DNA of 34,961 nt, taken from positions 1-34,961 of the forward strand of contig JAKQEI010000161.1 of NCBI GenBank assembly GCA_029573495.1, written 5' to 3'. The notes beneath the pieces were generated by a model. The model did no database searches. It was given only the letters and a program-made list of their open reading frames with translations, and had not been told where the DNA came from. Shown piece by piece: positions 23,206 through 30,859 of this stretch (position 1 is its first letter; every line of letters begins with the position of its first letter). Both the position numbers and the translations under genes were made by a program. Source of the DNA: Bacteroidota bacterium. GTDB taxonomy: Bacteria > Bacteroidota > Bacteroidia > Flavobacteriales_F > PHOS-HE28.

Positions 23206-25064
23206 GGTTGCGGGTCGGGTGCGGCCGGTTCCGGAGGGCCATCAAGGTCATCACCACGCAAGCGGCGGTATCGTGTACGCGCCTCCGGCACGAAGATGCT
23301 TCCGGTCTGCTCGAAGAGCAGGCGCTCGTATGTCTTCTTCGCGTTCTCGGGGTCGTTCAGCCGTTCCTCGTACAGGCGGCCCAGATCGAGCAGTGCGTTG
23401 TCCACAAGGATATCGAACGGATACAGTTCGAGCAATTTCATCAGATGCCCGGCGGCCTCATCGTAGCGATGGCGGGCGTAGGCGATGCGGTAGCGTTCGT
23501 AGAGGATGTCGTCGCCGAGCGAATGCCCGGGGAAGGCCTCGTTCAGCGAATCCAGCACGGCCAGGGATCCATCGTAGCGGTGCTGGTAGCGCAGGAGCTC
23601 GGCGCGTGCGAAGTAGCTCAGCGGAACGCTGTTGCTGTCCAGGCCCAGGTTGTCCGTGATCCGCAGGGAAAGTTCCATCGCATCGTTCGCGATCAGCTTG
23701 CTCGTGCTGGACTTGAGCACCTGGAGCTGTGCCTGCGCCCAGAGGAAGTCGCCGGCATAGAAGGAGACCTTGGCATTGCGCAGTCGCGCTTCATGACCGA
23801 GCATGTCGTACTTGTAGTCGAGGTCCACCTGTGAGTAGAGCAACGAGGCATCCCACATGTCCCCGGCCAGCAGGTGCACATCGCCCAGGTCGAGCTTCAG
23901 CTGCGCCTTGGTCTTGGGGTCTATCGTGGGCAGGGCGATGCCTTCCTCCAACAGGGTCATGGCCGCGGCCGGATCGTTGAGGTAGTACGCCTTCAGGTGA
24001 GCGCGGTCGCGCAACAGGTCGATCGTCTGTGCGTTGAGCCCCAGCTCGGTGATGGTACTGGCCGCACGTTGGTCGAGCGCCTCCAGCTCCGCGACCGGTG
24101 GCTCGGCCATCTCGGTCAATTGATCGTATCTCGTCCGCACGGCTCCGATGCGGGCAAGGAGGTAGTTGGCATCATTGCGGCCCAGGCTCAGGACATGGTC
24201 GTAACACTTGTAGGCGGTCGCATGGTCATTGTTGGCCAGGGCGATCTGGGCGAGGTCCATCAGTCGGGCGCCCCCCTCGTCAAAGCGTTTGTCCAGGGCC
24301 TTGCTCTGCACGAAGGCCGCGTTCATGTCCTTCTGCTGGATGTACATCCAGATCAGGAGCTCCGGGTAGATCGTGCGTTGCGGATCGCGCTGGATGCGTC
24401 GGAGCAGTTCGGTCCGCAGCACCTCGGAGCGCTCATCGCTCACCTCGAAATCGATGGTGCGGGACAGCGCGTTCTGCACGGCCTGGATGTATCCTTCGTT
24501 CAGGGCGAGCAGGTCCATGTACGCGCTCACCATGCGCGGCATGTCGCCCTTCGCGCCGTACAGGCTGGCGATCTCATACGCGAAGGACTGACCTGCGGGC
24601 AGTGCGCGGGAACCACGCTCATAGGCTTCCAGGGCACGGTCCAGTTCATTGGCCTGCTGGAAGGCGTTCGCCACGGTGCGCACCATGTTCTGGTCGTTGC
24701 CGACCTGCTTGAGGGCCTTGTCGTATTCCTTCTCGGCTTTCTCCGGCTCGCCAGCCGCCTTGTACACGCCGCCCAGGTCGATGAGGTAGCGCGGTTCGCC
24801 GTTCGATCGGCGCAGCTGGTCCTTCACCAGTTTCTCCGCCGCTCCCATGTCGCCCAGGCCGCGGTAGCTCTTCAGCAGTTGCTCGTAGTAGTATGTGTTC
24901 GGGGTCTTCCGATGCAGCTTCTCGTAGTAGAGGATCGCCTTCGCGAAGTCGCCCTGCTGGAAGTATTGGGCGGCCAGCTGTTCGTCCGTGCCGGGTTGTG
25001 CCCTGCCGACCACTGGCGCCATCAGCGTCATCATGAGGACCACTATGGCCGCGGACCATTTCAT
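23202..25064 (-). CDS. Secreted/periplasmic TPR-repeat protein
   Basis: A 620-residue protein. The signal peptide MKWSAAIVVLMMTLMAPVVGRAQ is followed by multiple tetratricopeptide-type helical pairs. Clear TPRs are AAQYFQQGDFAKAILYYEKL, YLIDLGGVYKAAGEPEKAEKEY, TVANAFQQANELDRALEAYERG, RIAYARHRYDEAAGHLMKLL and ALLDLGRLYEERLNDPENAKKTYERLL. Asp/Pro-rich residues form the C-terminus. TPR arrays bind other proteins, so a periplasmic or envelope scaffold is likely; the partner is unknown. It overlaps both neighbours by 4 bases and is fixed between a lipoprotein and DUF4286 in the serS operon. Confidence 0.88.
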   Translation of the reverse strand: MKWSAAIVVLMMTLMAPVVGRAQPGTDEQLAAQYFQQGDFAKAILYYEKLHRKTPNTYYYEQLLKSYRGLGDMGAAEKLVKDQLRRSNGEPRYLIDLGGVYKAAGEPEKAEKEYDKALKQVGNDQNMVRTVANAFQQANELDRALEAYERGSRALPAGQSFAYEIASLYGAKGDMPRMVSAYMDLLALNEGYIQAVQNALSRTIDFEVSDERSEVLRTELLRRIQRDPQRTIYPELLIWMYIQQKDMNAAFVQSKALDKRFDEGGARLMDLAQIALANNDHATAYKCYDHVLSLGRNDANYLLARIGAVRTRYDQLTEMAEPPVAELEALDQRAASTITELGLNAQTIDLLRDRAHLKAYYLNDPAAAMTLLEEGIALPTIDPKTKAQLKLDLGDVHLLAGDMWDASLLYSQVDLDYKYDMLGHEARLRNAKVSFYAGDFLWAQAQLQVLKSSTSKLIANDAMELSLRITDNLGLDSNSVPLSYFARAELLRYQHRYDGSLAVLDSLNEAFPGHSLGDDILYERYRIAYARHRYDEAAGHLMKLLELYPFDILVDNALLDLGRLYEERLNDPENAKKTYERLLFEQTGSIFVPEARTRYRRLRGDDLDGPPEPAAPDPQP

Positions 25065-25618
25065 CGCTTCGAGGGGTCGATCGGGGTGATCGCCAGCAAG
25101 CTGTCCACCAACGGCTGGCGGTCCAGGGCGCGCTGATTGGCGCGATGATGTTCGATCACCTGGAGCACGCTGCTCTCGATGCCCCGAGCTGCAGCGCGTT
25201 CGTTCAGGAGCGCCTGGTGCGCCTGCTCCACCTTCAGCGCACCGTTCAACAGGTCATCGCGCAGCCGGCTCGACCTGGCGTGCGCATCATCCACGGCCTT
25301 GAGGACCTGGGCATGGTCCATGGCTCGTCGATGCGCTTCACGGAGCTGGATGAACTGCTCGCCCAGCACGGTGGCTTCGGCTTTGTTCAGGGTATCCTGG
25401 AAGCGTTCGAGGAAGCGTGCGCGGTCCGCGTCAAGGATCGAGTCGGCGGTGGCGTACGACATGGTGTCGAATTCGTTCAAGGTGAGCCGGGCGGCATGCA
25501 TGGCGGTGATCAAACTGTCCACAGTGGCGATCTCCTTCGGATCGGGTGCACGACGGCAGGAGACCGTGGCGCTTCCGAGCAACGCGAGGAGGGCTGCGAA
25601 CAGTATGCCACGCTTCAT
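25061..25618 (-). CDS. Hypothetical helical lipoprotein
   Basis: A 185-residue protein with a lipoprotein signal (LLGSATVSC, Cys21). The mature part is almost entirely charged helix with many Ala, Arg, Glu and Asp residues, suggesting a coiled coil or helical bundle in the periplasm. No family is recognised. Its ATG overlaps the serS stop by 4 bases, and its stop overlaps the TPR gene by 4 bases, so it is translated with them. A partnership with the TPR protein is inferred from this arrangement only. Confidence 0.8.
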   Translation of the reverse strand: MKRGILFAALLALLGSATVSCRRAPDPKEIATVDSLITAMHAARLTLNEFDTMSYATADSILDADRARFLERFQDTLNKAEATVLGEQFIQLREAHRRAMDHAQVLKAVDDAHARSSRLRDDLLNGALKVEQAHQALLNERAAARGIESSVLQVIEHHRANQRALDRQPLVDSLLAITPIDPSKR

Positions 25619-26889
25619 CTCGTGATCATGGCGAAGCCGGTGTAGGGCTGCAGGGCCTTCGGGATCCGGATGCCTTCGGGCGTTTGATTGTTCTCCAGCA
25701 ACGCCGCCACGATCCGGGCGAGGGCGAGGGCGCTCCCGTTCAAGGTGTGCGCGAGCGTCGGCTTCTTGTCCTCTCCGCGGTAACGGAGCTTCAAACGGTT
25801 GCTTTGAAAGGTCTCGAAGTTGCTGATGCTGCTCACCTCCAGCCAGCGTTGTTGCGCCGCGCTATACACCTCCATGTCGTAGGTCATGGCACTGGCGAAG
25901 CCCATGTCGCCGCCGCAGAGCAGCAACTGGCGGAAGGGGAGTTCGAGTGCACGCAACAGGTCTTTCACGTGCTCCACCATCTCCTCAAGCACGGCATAGC
26001 TGTTCTCGGGCTTCTCGATGCGCACGATCTCCACCTTGTCGAACTGGTGCACGCGGTTCAGTCCCCGCACGTGGGCACCATAGCTGCCGGCCTCGCGGCG
26101 GAAGCAGGGTGTGTAGCCCACCAGTTTGATGGGTAGTCGTGCTGCGTCCACGATATCGTCGCGGTACAGGTTGGTGATGGGGACCTCCGCCGTGGGGATC
26201 AGGTAGAGCCCATCCGCCGTGGCATGGTACATCTGGCCTTCCTTATCCGGGAGCTGGCCGGTGGCGAAGGCGCTATCGGCGTTCACCATGTGCGGCGGGA
26301 TGATCTCGCGGTAGCCGGCCTCGGTCGCCTTGTCCAGGAAGAAGGCGATGAGCGCGCGTTGAAGCTTGGCACCCTGGCCGCTGTACACGGGGAAGCCCGC
26401 CCCGGTGAGCTTCACACCGAGGTCCATATGCAGCAGGTCATACTCCTCGCCAAGTTCCCAGTGCGGTTTGGCGTGCGGTCCCAGTTCGGGGATCGCGCCT
26501 TCCTGCATCACCACGGTGTTCTCCTCGGGCGTGCGCCCGGGCGGCACCTTGGCACTGGGTGCGTTCGGGATGGTGCAGAGGTGGTCGCGCAGGGCCTGTT
26601 CGGCAGCGTCGAGCTTGTCCTTCAAGGCAGCGGTGGTCGCCTTCAGCTCGGTCGTGCGGGCGCGCGCGGCTTCAGCCTCCTCCTTCCGGCCGCTCTTCAT
26701 CAGCTCTCCGATCGTGCGGCTCAAGCCGTTCATCTCGGCAAGCAGGCCATCGAGCTCGGTCTGGGTCCGGCGGCGATCATCATCCAACGAACGGGCGGTG
26801 TCCAGCAACGCAGCGGCGTCGAGGTTGCGTTTGCTCAGGCGTTGTTGGGCTTCTTCGCGGTGTTCGCGCAGGAAATTCAGTTCCAGCAT
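25615..26889 (-). CDS. serS: Seryl-tRNA synthetase
   Basis: A 424-residue class II aminoacyl-tRNA synthetase that charges tRNA-Ser (and tRNA-Sec where present). The N-terminal long coiled-coil arm (residues 1 to about 110) binds the tRNA variable arm. The catalytic core shows TAEVPITNLYRDDIV, motif 2 CFRREAGSYGAHVRGLNRVHQFDKVE, and motif 3 THTLNGSALALARIVAALLEN (here AHTLNGSA). The end GIRIPKALQPY is typical. MLELNFLREH is the normal start, so 26889 is chosen over the longer frame; a TACCTTTA box 25 bases upstream supports it. It is the first gene of a five-gene overlapping operon. Confidence 0.97.
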   Translation of the reverse strand: MLELNFLREHREEAQQRLSKRNLDAAALLDTARSLDDDRRRTQTELDGLLAEMNGLSRTIGELMKSGRKEEAEAARARTTELKATTAALKDKLDAAEQALRDHLCTIPNAPSAKVPPGRTPEENTVVMQEGAIPELGPHAKPHWELGEEYDLLHMDLGVKLTGAGFPVYSGQGAKLQRALIAFFLDKATEAGYREIIPPHMVNADSAFATGQLPDKEGQMYHATADGLYLIPTAEVPITNLYRDDIVDAARLPIKLVGYTPCFRREAGSYGAHVRGLNRVHQFDKVEIVRIEKPENSYAVLEEMVEHVKDLLRALELPFRQLLLCGGDMGFASAMTYDMEVYSAAQQRWLEVSSISNFETFQSNRLKLRYRGEDKKPTLAHTLNGSALALARIVAALLENNQTPEGIRIPKALQPYTGFAMITR

Positions 26890-26914
26890 GGAGGTTCGAT
26901 CGTGCTTCGGTAGG

Positions 26915-26922
26915 TAAAGGTA
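26915..26922 (-). promoter_or_regulatory. Putative -7 element of the serS operon (TACCTTTA)
   Basis: The minus strand reads TACCTTTA, one mismatch from TANNTTTG, 25 bases upstream of the serS ATG and downstream of the rpmA terminator. No clear -33 box is seen. Confidence 0.35.
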
Positions 26923-26960
26923 GCGGCAAGGGCGATGGCTGCCGGGCCATGCCTCCAACG

Positions 26961-26993
26961 AAAAAGCCTCCCCGACAGGTCGAGGAGGCTTCG
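26961..26993 (-). terminator. Intrinsic terminator of rplU-rpmA
   Basis: On the minus strand, AAGCCTCC, an inner CGAC/GTCG stem, and GGAGGCTT form a hairpin of about 12 bp immediately followed by TTTC, 17 bases past the rpmA stop. This is the clearest rho-independent terminator in the window. It separates the ribosomal protein operon from the serS operon. Confidence 0.85.
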
Positions 26994-27010
26994 TACTTGT
27001 CGTTCGAAGA

Positions 27011-27277
27011 TCAGTTCTTGGACTCAGCGGGGAGCACGCTCACCACACTGCGGTCGCCACGCTTCTTCTGGAAGGTCACGATCCCGTCGGCGGTGGCATA
27101 CAGGGTGTGGTCCACACCGATGCCCACGTTCCGGCCCGGATGGTGCTTGGTACCGCGCTGGCGAACGATGATGTTGCCGGCTACCGCGGTCTGGCCACCG
27201 AACAATTTGATTCCGAGCCGCTTCGAGTGCGATTCGCGACCGTTCTGGGTACTGCCTTCACCTTTCTTGTGTGCCAT
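27011..27277 (-). CDS. rpmA: 50S ribosomal protein bL27
   Basis: An 88-residue ribosomal protein. [29 protein letters not shown] is the diagnostic bL27 N-terminus that reaches the peptidyl-transferase centre, here with no cleavable extension. [15 protein letters not shown] and GIVTFQKKR are also standard. It lies downstream of rplU with 56 bases between, including a GC hairpin at 27300-27321. An intrinsic terminator follows the stop. Confidence 0.98.
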   Translation of the reverse strand: MAHKKGEGSTQNGRESHSKRLGIKLFGGQTAVAGNIIVRQRGTKHHPGRNVGIGVDHTLYATADGIVTFQKKRGDRSVVSVLPAESKN

Positions 27278-27299
27278 GGCTTCTGGGGGTCTTTGGGGT

Positions 27300-27321
27300 G
27301 CCCGGAATGGTCACTCCGGGC
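27300..27321. other. Intercistronic hairpin between rplU and rpmA
   Basis: GCCCGGA and TCCGGGC form a perfect 7-bp stem with an 8-base loop in the 56-base gap. There is no T-run, so it more likely tunes mRNA stability between the two genes than terminates transcription. Confidence 0.4.
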
Positions 27322-27333
27322 GGAGCCGAGGAA

Positions 27334-27846
27334 TTACTTCTTGTCGTCTTTTTTCGGAGCGGCCTTCTTCGCGGCGGCCTTCTTGGGAGCGGCTTTCTTC
27401 GCGGGAGCGGCCTTCTTGGCGGCTTTGGCGGGAGCGGCCTCCTTCTTGGCAGCGGTCTTCTTCGCCTTGGGCTCGGCGGCCTTCACGGCCTTCGGTGCGG
27501 GGGCGGTGCTCTTGCTGGCGTCGAACTTCTCGCCTTTGCCCAGGATCGCCTCGATCCACAGCTCGGTGAGGTACTGGCGGTGGCCGTTCATCTTCTGGTA
27601 GCCCTTGCGGCGCTTCTTCTTGAAGACGAGCTCCTTGTCGCCCTTGCCGTGGCTCAGCACCTTGGCGCTGATACGGAAGCCGTCCACTTTCGGGGTACCC
27701 ACGTTCACCGTCTTGCCATCGCTCACGAGCAGGACGTTGTCCAATTCAACGTGCTTGCCCTCCTCAGCTTCGAGGCGGTGCACTTTCAGCTTCTGGCCCT
27801 TGCTCACTTTGAACTGCTGGCCGGCGATATCGACGATGGCGTACAT
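27334..27846 (-). CDS. rplU: 50S ribosomal protein bL21 with long Lys/Ala-rich tail
   Basis: A 170-residue protein. Residues 1 to about 103 are a normal bL21 (MYAIVDIAGQQFKVSKGQKL, VLLVSDGKTVNVGTP, FKKKRRKGYQKMNGHRQYLTELWI) that binds 23S rRNA. Residues of about 108-170 are an Ala/Lys/Pro-rich extension built of short KKAAP/KKAA repeats and ending in KKDDKK, resembling histone H1-like tails. Such tails occur on bL21 in some Bacteroidota. The start at 27846 is clear from homology; the promoter is 24-54 bases upstream. Confidence 0.97.
   Translation of the reverse strand: MYAIVDIAGQQFKVSKGQKLKVHRLEAEEGKHVELDNVLLVSDGKTVNVGTPKVDGFRISAKVLSHGKGDKELVFKKKRRKGYQKMNGHRQYLTELWIEAILGKGEKFDASKSTAPAPKAVKAAEPKAKKTAAKKEAAPAKAAKKAAPAKKAAPKKAAAKKAAPKKDDKK
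27340..27480 (-). repeat. Degenerate repeats encoding the bL21 tail
   Basis: Recurring units of roughly GCCGCTCCCGCGAAGAAG type encode KKAAP/AKKAA in the bL21 C-terminus. They are prone to slippage and length variation. Confidence 0.6.
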
Positions 27847-27869
27847 GGTCTTCCTCGGAAAATGGGCTG

Positions 27870-27900
27870 CAAATGTAGTGGATCGTACGGAACTGACAAA
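27870..27900 (-). promoter_or_regulatory. rplU-rpmA promoter (TTTG-N19-TACATTTG)
   Basis: On the minus strand TTTG (27897-27900) is followed after exactly 19 bases by TACATTTG (27870-27877). Both boxes match the Bacteroidota sigma-ABfr consensus perfectly. Transcription should start near 27865, leaving a leader of about 20 bases. The -33 TTTG is part of the metK terminator stem. Confidence 0.8.
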
Positions 27901-27941
27901 CCCCGGTGGAAAAGGCGCAACCGCCTCTGCCACCGGGGTTT
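27898..27941 (-). terminator. metK terminator, a branched hairpin
   Basis: AAACCCCGGTGG and CCACCGGGGTTT form a perfect 12-bp stem 15 bases past the metK stop. The loop carries a second small stem (GGCG/CGCC). TTTGTC follows on the minus strand, a weak T-run. The distal arm contains the -33 box of the rplU promoter. Confidence 0.7.
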
Positions 27942-27955
27942 GGGTCTGAAGAGCC

Positions 27956-29248
27956 TTAAAGCTTGAACGCCTTCTTCACCACATCAACCGCGTTCAGCTC
28001 CTCCCAGGGGAAGAGTTTCACCTTCACCGAGGCCTTCTGACCGGCGTTCTCGAACTTCTTGGTGACCACCACGCTCTTGCGGCCCATGTGCCCGTAACTG
28101 GCGGTCTCGCTATAGATCGGGGTCCGCAGGGCGAAGCGCTTCTCGATGAAGTAGGGGCGCATGTCGAACTCGGGCAGAGCGCCGATGGTACGCGCGATCT
28201 GACCATCGTTCATCTTCACCTTGGCGGTGCCGTAGGTGTTCACGTAGAAGCCCACGGGCTCGGCCACACCGATGGCATAAGCCACCTGTACGAGCACCTC
28301 GTCGCACACCCCGGCGGCCACCAGGTGCTTGGCCACGTGACGCGCCGCGTAGGCCGCGCTCCGGTCCACTTTGCTGGGGTCCTTGCCGCTGAAGGCACCG
28401 CCACCGTGCGCGCCCTTGCCACCGTAGGTGTCCACGATGATCTTGCGGCCGGTGAGGCCGGTGTCGCCGTGCGGGCCGCCGATCACGAAGGTGCCGGTGG
28501 GGTTGATGTGGTACTTGATGCCCTTGCCGAAAAGGCCCTGCAGGCGCTTGGGCAATTTGGCCACCACACGCGGGATGAGGATGCCGATCACGTCCTTCTT
28601 GATCCGTGCGAGCATCACATCATCCGCGGTCTGCTTGGAGGCCTTGCTGGCGTCCTTGGGCTTCACGAAGTCGTCGTGCTGGGTGCTCACCACGATGGCA
28701 TCGATCCGCTTGGGCGTGTTGTCGTCATTGTACTCGATGGTCACCTGGCTCTTGGCGTCGGGGCGGAGGTAGGTCATCACCTTGCCTTCACGGCGGATCG
28801 CCGCGAGCTCGCGCAGGAGCATGTGGCTCAGGTCGAGGGCCAGCGGCATGTAGTTGTCCGTCTCACGCGTGGCGTAGCCGAACATCATGCCCTGGTCGCC
28901 GGCGCCCTGCTCCTCGGGCTTCTTGCGCTCCACGCCCTGGTTGATGTCCGGGCTCTGCTCATGGATCGCACTGAGCACGCCGCAGCTGTGCGCCTCGAAC
29001 ATGTACTCGCTCTTGGTGTAACCGATCCGCTCGATCACCTCCCGTGCGATCTGTTGCACATCGAGGTAGGCCTTGCTCTTAACCTCCCCCGCGAGCACCA
29101 CCTGGCCGGTGGTCACCAGCGTTTCACAAGCCACCTTGCTGCTCGGGTCGAAGGCGAGGAAGTGGTCGATGAGGGCATCGCTGATCTGGTCGGCGACCTT
29201 GTCCGGGTGGCCTTCGCTAACGGACTCTGAGGTGAAGAGGTACGGCAT
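27956..29248 (-). CDS. metK: S-adenosylmethionine synthase
   Basis: A 430-residue enzyme that makes SAM from methionine and [37 protein letters not shown] (the signature hexapeptide region) and [21 protein letters not shown] are all present. [22 protein letters not shown] is the P-loop-like motif. The protein is longer than E. coli MetK (384) with extra sequence around residues 160-230, as is usual in Bacteroidota. It is preceded by its own promoter and followed by a hairpin terminator, so it is probably monocistronic. No SAM riboswitch fits in the 75-base upstream gap. Confidence 0.98.
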   Translation of the reverse strand: MPYLFTSESVSEGHPDKVADQISDALIDHFLAFDPSSKVACETLVTTGQVVLAGEVKSKAYLDVQQIAREVIERIGYTKSEYMFEAHSCGVLSAIHEQSPDINQGVERKKPEEQGAGDQGMMFGYATRETDNYMPLALDLSHMLLRELAAIRREGKVMTYLRPDAKSQVTIEYNDDNTPKRIDAIVVSTQHDDFVKPKDASKASKQTADDVMLARIKKDVIGILIPRVVAKLPKRLQGLFGKGIKYHINPTGTFVIGGPHGDTGLTGRKIIVDTYGGKGAHGGGAFSGKDPSKVDRSAAYAARHVAKHLVAAGVCDEVLVQVAYAIGVAEPVGFYVNTYGTAKVKMNDGQIARTIGALPEFDMRPYFIEKRFALRTPIYSETASYGHMGRKSVVVTKKFENAGQKASVKVKLFPWEELNAVDVVKKAFKL

Positions 29249-29267
29249 GTTGTGGAATTCGAGGCTG

Positions 29268-29298
29268 CAAAGGAAGCAGTTCCGGGTGTTCCGGCAAG
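29268..29298 (-). promoter_or_regulatory. Candidate metK promoter (CTTG-N19-TTCCTTTG)
   Basis: On the minus strand CTTG (29295-29298) and TTCCTTTG (29268-29275) are separated by exactly 19 bases. Each differs by one base from the perfect rplU boxes. The leader would be about 15-20 bases. Confidence 0.5.
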
Positions 29299-29323
29299 AT
29301 CACGCTTCATCGGGTTATCAACC

Positions 29324-30859
29324 TCAGTGGACGAGGTCGTACACCGTGGCGTAGCGGTTGGAGCTGGACTTGCGGTAATGGCGATCCAGGACCTCGTGCA
29401 GGATCGCCCATCGGCAATGGTCCACCTGCTCTTGGTAACCCATCAGAACGATGTGGTCGATCCGCGGAGACCGTTCGCCCTCGACATGGCCGGGCAGCCA
29501 ATCCATGCAGTTCGTCTTGCCACCCAGATGGGCCACCAGCTCCGCCGGCAGCTCGGGACACCAGATGTAGGGGAAGTAGCCCGTGGCGCACTCGTAGTTG
29601 TCCAACAATACGATGTCCCGCTCGGCCGCGAGCAGGGAGGAGATATGGGTCAACAACCAGTTGTCGTCCGAGTTGACCGGCAGGACCACGCTACCCTCAT
29701 CCAGCGTTCGGCCGACCTCCAGCATCATGTCGCATCGTTCCGCGATCGGCTCCATCTGGGTGCTGTAGTGTCCGTTCCGCGCTTGATGGGCGAGCATGAC
29801 CATCACCACCACGGGGGTCGAAGCGATCACCGGCACAGGTTGAAGGGAGACCCAGACAGCGAATAGCAACAGCGCGATCCACTGCGACCGGACGCTCACG
29901 TAGCTGGCATATCCGACCGAATCCGGGATGAAGAAATAGATGGCGACCAGGACCAACGCAACGACCAGCGGGATGTCCGTGATCACGAGGCGCAAACCGT
30001 GTTGACGCCAATGGCCATATGCCCCGAGCACCCCGCAGGCCACGATGAGCAGCTTCAGGCTGTAGGTGAACTTCTCCTCGGCCATTTCATGGTAGAGCAC
30101 CAGGCTGCGCAGTTCGATCAGGTCGCGTAGGTTCTTCCAGTGGTCAACCCCGCTCCAGACGGTCTCCTGGGCCAGGGTGAAGCGGAGGGTCAACGCGACC
30201 GCCGGGAGACAAGCCAGCAGGATGACCCCCGGCGCCCACCACTTGGAAGGCCCAAGCGGTCCTGGCCTTTCCTTCCACCCGATGAGGACGGCAGTTTCAT
30301 GGGCCGCGAGCAGCGCCAGGAACATGGCCAGCGCCATGGTATGGGTGGCGTAGAGGAGTAGCGTGCCCACGACCAGCGCTCCTAGGGCGGGCCAGGTCAG
30401 CCGTCCGAGGCGGAACCAGGCGGCTGCGCCAAGACAGGCCATACCCACGCCGAGCAGGAAGTTGTGAAAGCCGAGCGCCAGCATGAGGTTCACGGTGACC
30501 GGCAGGGCCAGCAGGATGAGCGGCGATACCTTGCCCAAGCTCCGGGCAAGTGCCCATGCACCGAGACCGACGGTGAGGAGAATGATGGCCAGCAGGACGC
30601 GCTCCGCGACCAGGGCCGGGAACATCAGGTGGGATATGCCGATGATGTAATGTCCAAGGATGTTCGGCACGGGAGCGGGGTTCACACAATACACGCCCGC
30701 AGGAGCACCCTCGAAGAGCATATGCGCCGTCTGGAGGTGCATCATGCCGTCCATGGTCGGGAAACACGGGATCCACAGGATCCACACGGCGTTCACGATG
30801 AATAGTGCTGCAATGAGCAGCGACGGACCCCGTTCCGCAAGCGCCTGTCGCATCCTCAC
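29324..30859 (-). CDS. Polytopic membrane protein, GT-C glycosyltransferase-like topology
   Basis: A 511-residue protein with about ten to eleven hydrophobic helices in residues 12-360 and a soluble C-terminal domain of about 150 residues. After the first helix, a loop PCFPTMDGMMHLQTAHML places an Asp where GT-C transferases and related lipid-linked sugar transferases keep their catalytic acid. The C-terminal domain contains DNYECATGYFPYIWCPELP and two Cys-rich patches. Substrate and fold are unproven. The ATG overlaps the gldA stop by 4 bases, so the two are co-translated. Possible roles are envelope glycan synthesis or a membrane partner of the ABC protein. No close family is recognised. 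Confidence 0.65.
   Translation of the reverse strand: MRMRQALAERGPSLLIAALFIVNAVWILWIPCFPTMDGMMHLQTAHMLFEGAPAGVYCVNPAPVPNILGHYIIGISHLMFPALVAERVLLAIILLTVGLGAWALARSLGKVSPLILLALPVTVNLMLALGFHNFLLGVGMACLGAAAWFRLGRLTWPALGALVVGTLLLYATHTMALAMFLALLAAHETAVLIGWKERPGPLGPSKWWAPGVILLACLPAVALTLRFTLAQETVWSGVDHWKNLRDLIELRSLVLYHEMAEEKFTYSLKLLIVACGVLGAYGHWRQHGLRLVITDIPLVVALVLVAIYFFIPDSVGYASYVSVRSQWIALLLFAVWVSLQPVPVIASTPVVVMVMLAHQARNGHYSTQMEPIAERCDMMLEVGRTLDEGSVVLPVNSDDNWLLTHISSLLAAERDIVLLDNYECATGYFPYIWCPELPAELVAHLGGKTNCMDWLPGHVEGERSPRIDHIVLMGYQEQVDHCRWAILHEVLDRHYRKSSSNRYATVYDLVH

Noticed and set aside
27340-27480. CRISPR-like or minisatellite array
   Set aside because: The repeats are short, degenerate and coding for the bL21 tail; there are no spacers.
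28088-29230. A 380-residue plus-strand frame over metK
   Set aside because: It is the antisense shadow of a highly conserved enzyme.
29249-29323. SAM riboswitch before metK
   Set aside because: The gap is only 75 bases and contains a promoter-like pair of boxes; no SAM aptamer helices could be drawn.
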